This document shows positions 7,853 through 8,141 of a DNA stretch of 8,141 bases, piece by piece (the first letter of the stretch is position 1; each line of letters starts with the position of its first letter). The stretch covers positions 1 to 8,141 of the forward strand of contig JANXFM010000081.1 in the NCBI GenBank assembly GCA_024959975.1, given 5' to 3'. The DNA comes from Flavobacteriales bacterium (GTDB lineage Bacteria > Bacteroidota > Bacteroidia > Flavobacteriales > UBA7430). Position numbers and translations under genes: made by a program. The notes beneath the pieces were generated by a model. The model saw nothing but the letters and a program-made list of their open reading frames with translations, did no database searches and was not told the DNA's origin.

Positions 7853-7891
7853 AAGATATAAAAGCAGTCTTTCGACTGCTTTTTATATCTT
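7853..7891 (+). terminator. Strong intrinsic terminator after the POT transporter
   Basis: The stem core AAAAGCAGTC pairs with GACTGCTTTT around a TTTC loop (7870-7873). Pairing continues through AAGATAT and ATATCTT on the outside, with a single extra T on the right arm, giving arms of about 17 bp. The T-run on the right side (7880-7884) supplies the uridine tract. The A-run on the left makes it potentially bidirectional, although no minus-strand gene ends here. It separates the peptidase/transporter unit from the next gene. Confidence 0.9.
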
Positions 7892-7925
7892 CCACCACCT
7901 TTAAACTACAATGGAATAATAATTG

Positions 7926-7933
7926 TAATTTTG
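7926..7933 (+). promoter_or_regulatory. -7 box of the thioredoxin-family gene promoter
   Basis: TAATTTTG matches TANNTTTG exactly and lies 19 bp before the start codon at 7953, directly after the upstream terminator. The -33 region offers only TTTA (about 7900-7903) with a 22-bp spacer. Transcription would start near 7940, giving a leader of about 13 nt. Confidence 0.55.
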
Positions 7934-7952
7934 GAATGAGAAAATTAAAAAA

Positions 7953-8141
7953 ATGAAGAAGTTACTTTCCCTACTGATTATCCTAATAAGCTTTTCAGCA
8001 ACTGTTTTTGCGCAAAGCGATAAGATACATTGGCGTACTATAGAAGAAGTTGAGGCGCTACAAAAAAAAGAACCACGTAAAGTTTTTATAGATGTTTACA
8101 CAACCTGGTGTGGACCCTGTAAAATGATGATGAAAAATACA
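7953..8141 (+). CDS. Exported thioredoxin-fold protein (N-terminal part, cut by window end)
   Basis: The visible 63 residues start MKKLLSLLIILISFSATVFA, a signal peptide with probable cleavage after Ala20 so that the mature chain begins QSDKIHW. Residues 43-50 (KVFIDVYT) form the first thioredoxin beta strand. TWCGPCKMM follows, with the redox pair Cys53 and Cys56 in a CGPC motif like that of classical thioredoxin. The arrangement, with a short N-terminal part and the strand directly before the active site, fits periplasmic thioredoxin-like proteins of the Thioredoxin_7 type found in Bacteroidota. Their usual proposed role is disulfide reduction or exchange outside the cytoplasm. The frame is open to the last base, so the gene is partial. 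Its own promoter and the preceding terminator suggest separate transcription from the peptide-uptake pair. The exact partner or substrate cannot be deduced. Confidence 0.88.
   Translation, partial: MKKLLSLLIILISFSATVFAQSDKIHWRTIEEVEALQKKEPRKVFIDVYTTWCGPCKMMMKNT

Overview
The window looks like ordinary chromosome from a member of the Bacteroidota, most likely order Flavobacteriales. The evidence is AT-rich DNA, several exact matches to the Bacteroidota -7 promoter box TANNTTTG, A-rich leaders without a clear Shine-Dalgarno, signal peptides cut just before a Gln, and protein sequences (L33, SurE, LpxB) of flavobacterial character. I see no RNA gene, CRISPR array, insertion sequence or prophage.

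Left part (1-2907), all on the minus strand. Read in the direction of transcription, surE (nucleotide phosphatase), a 92-residue membrane protein, a Rid-family protein and lpxB (lipid A disaccharide synthase) form a tight cluster. The junctions are an 8-bp overlap, a stop directly abutting a start, and an ATGA overlap, so the four genes are almost certainly one translationally coupled operon. Further downstream lies rpmG (ribosomal protein L33) with its own recognisable promoter. Its usual partner rpmB is not immediately upstream, where lpxB lies instead.

Centre (2908-3208) is a divergent intergenic region of about 300 bp between surE and a plus-strand zinc metallopeptidase of the YugP type. 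It holds a heptamer tandem repeat, a GC-rich imperfect palindrome, a perfect 8+2+8 AT-rich inverted repeat of operator type, and probable promoters for both flanking genes. A second, different heptamer repeat follows the peptidase gene.

Right part (4006-8141), plus strand. A secreted dipeptidyl peptidase IV (S9B) is followed by a POT-family peptide/proton symporter and then a strong hairpin terminator. The pair makes functional sense: the peptidase cuts dipeptides (typically Xaa-Pro) from peptides outside the cytoplasm and the symporter imports di- and tripeptides. After the terminator a new promoter precedes an exported thioredoxin-fold protein with a CGPC active site, cut off by the window edge.

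I did not find a clearly novel system. The points most worth a second look are the Rid protein that lacks the catalytic arginine of RidA and is embedded in a lipid A operon, the palindrome in front of the metallopeptidase promoter, the paired heptamer repeats, and the separation of rpmG from rpmB.
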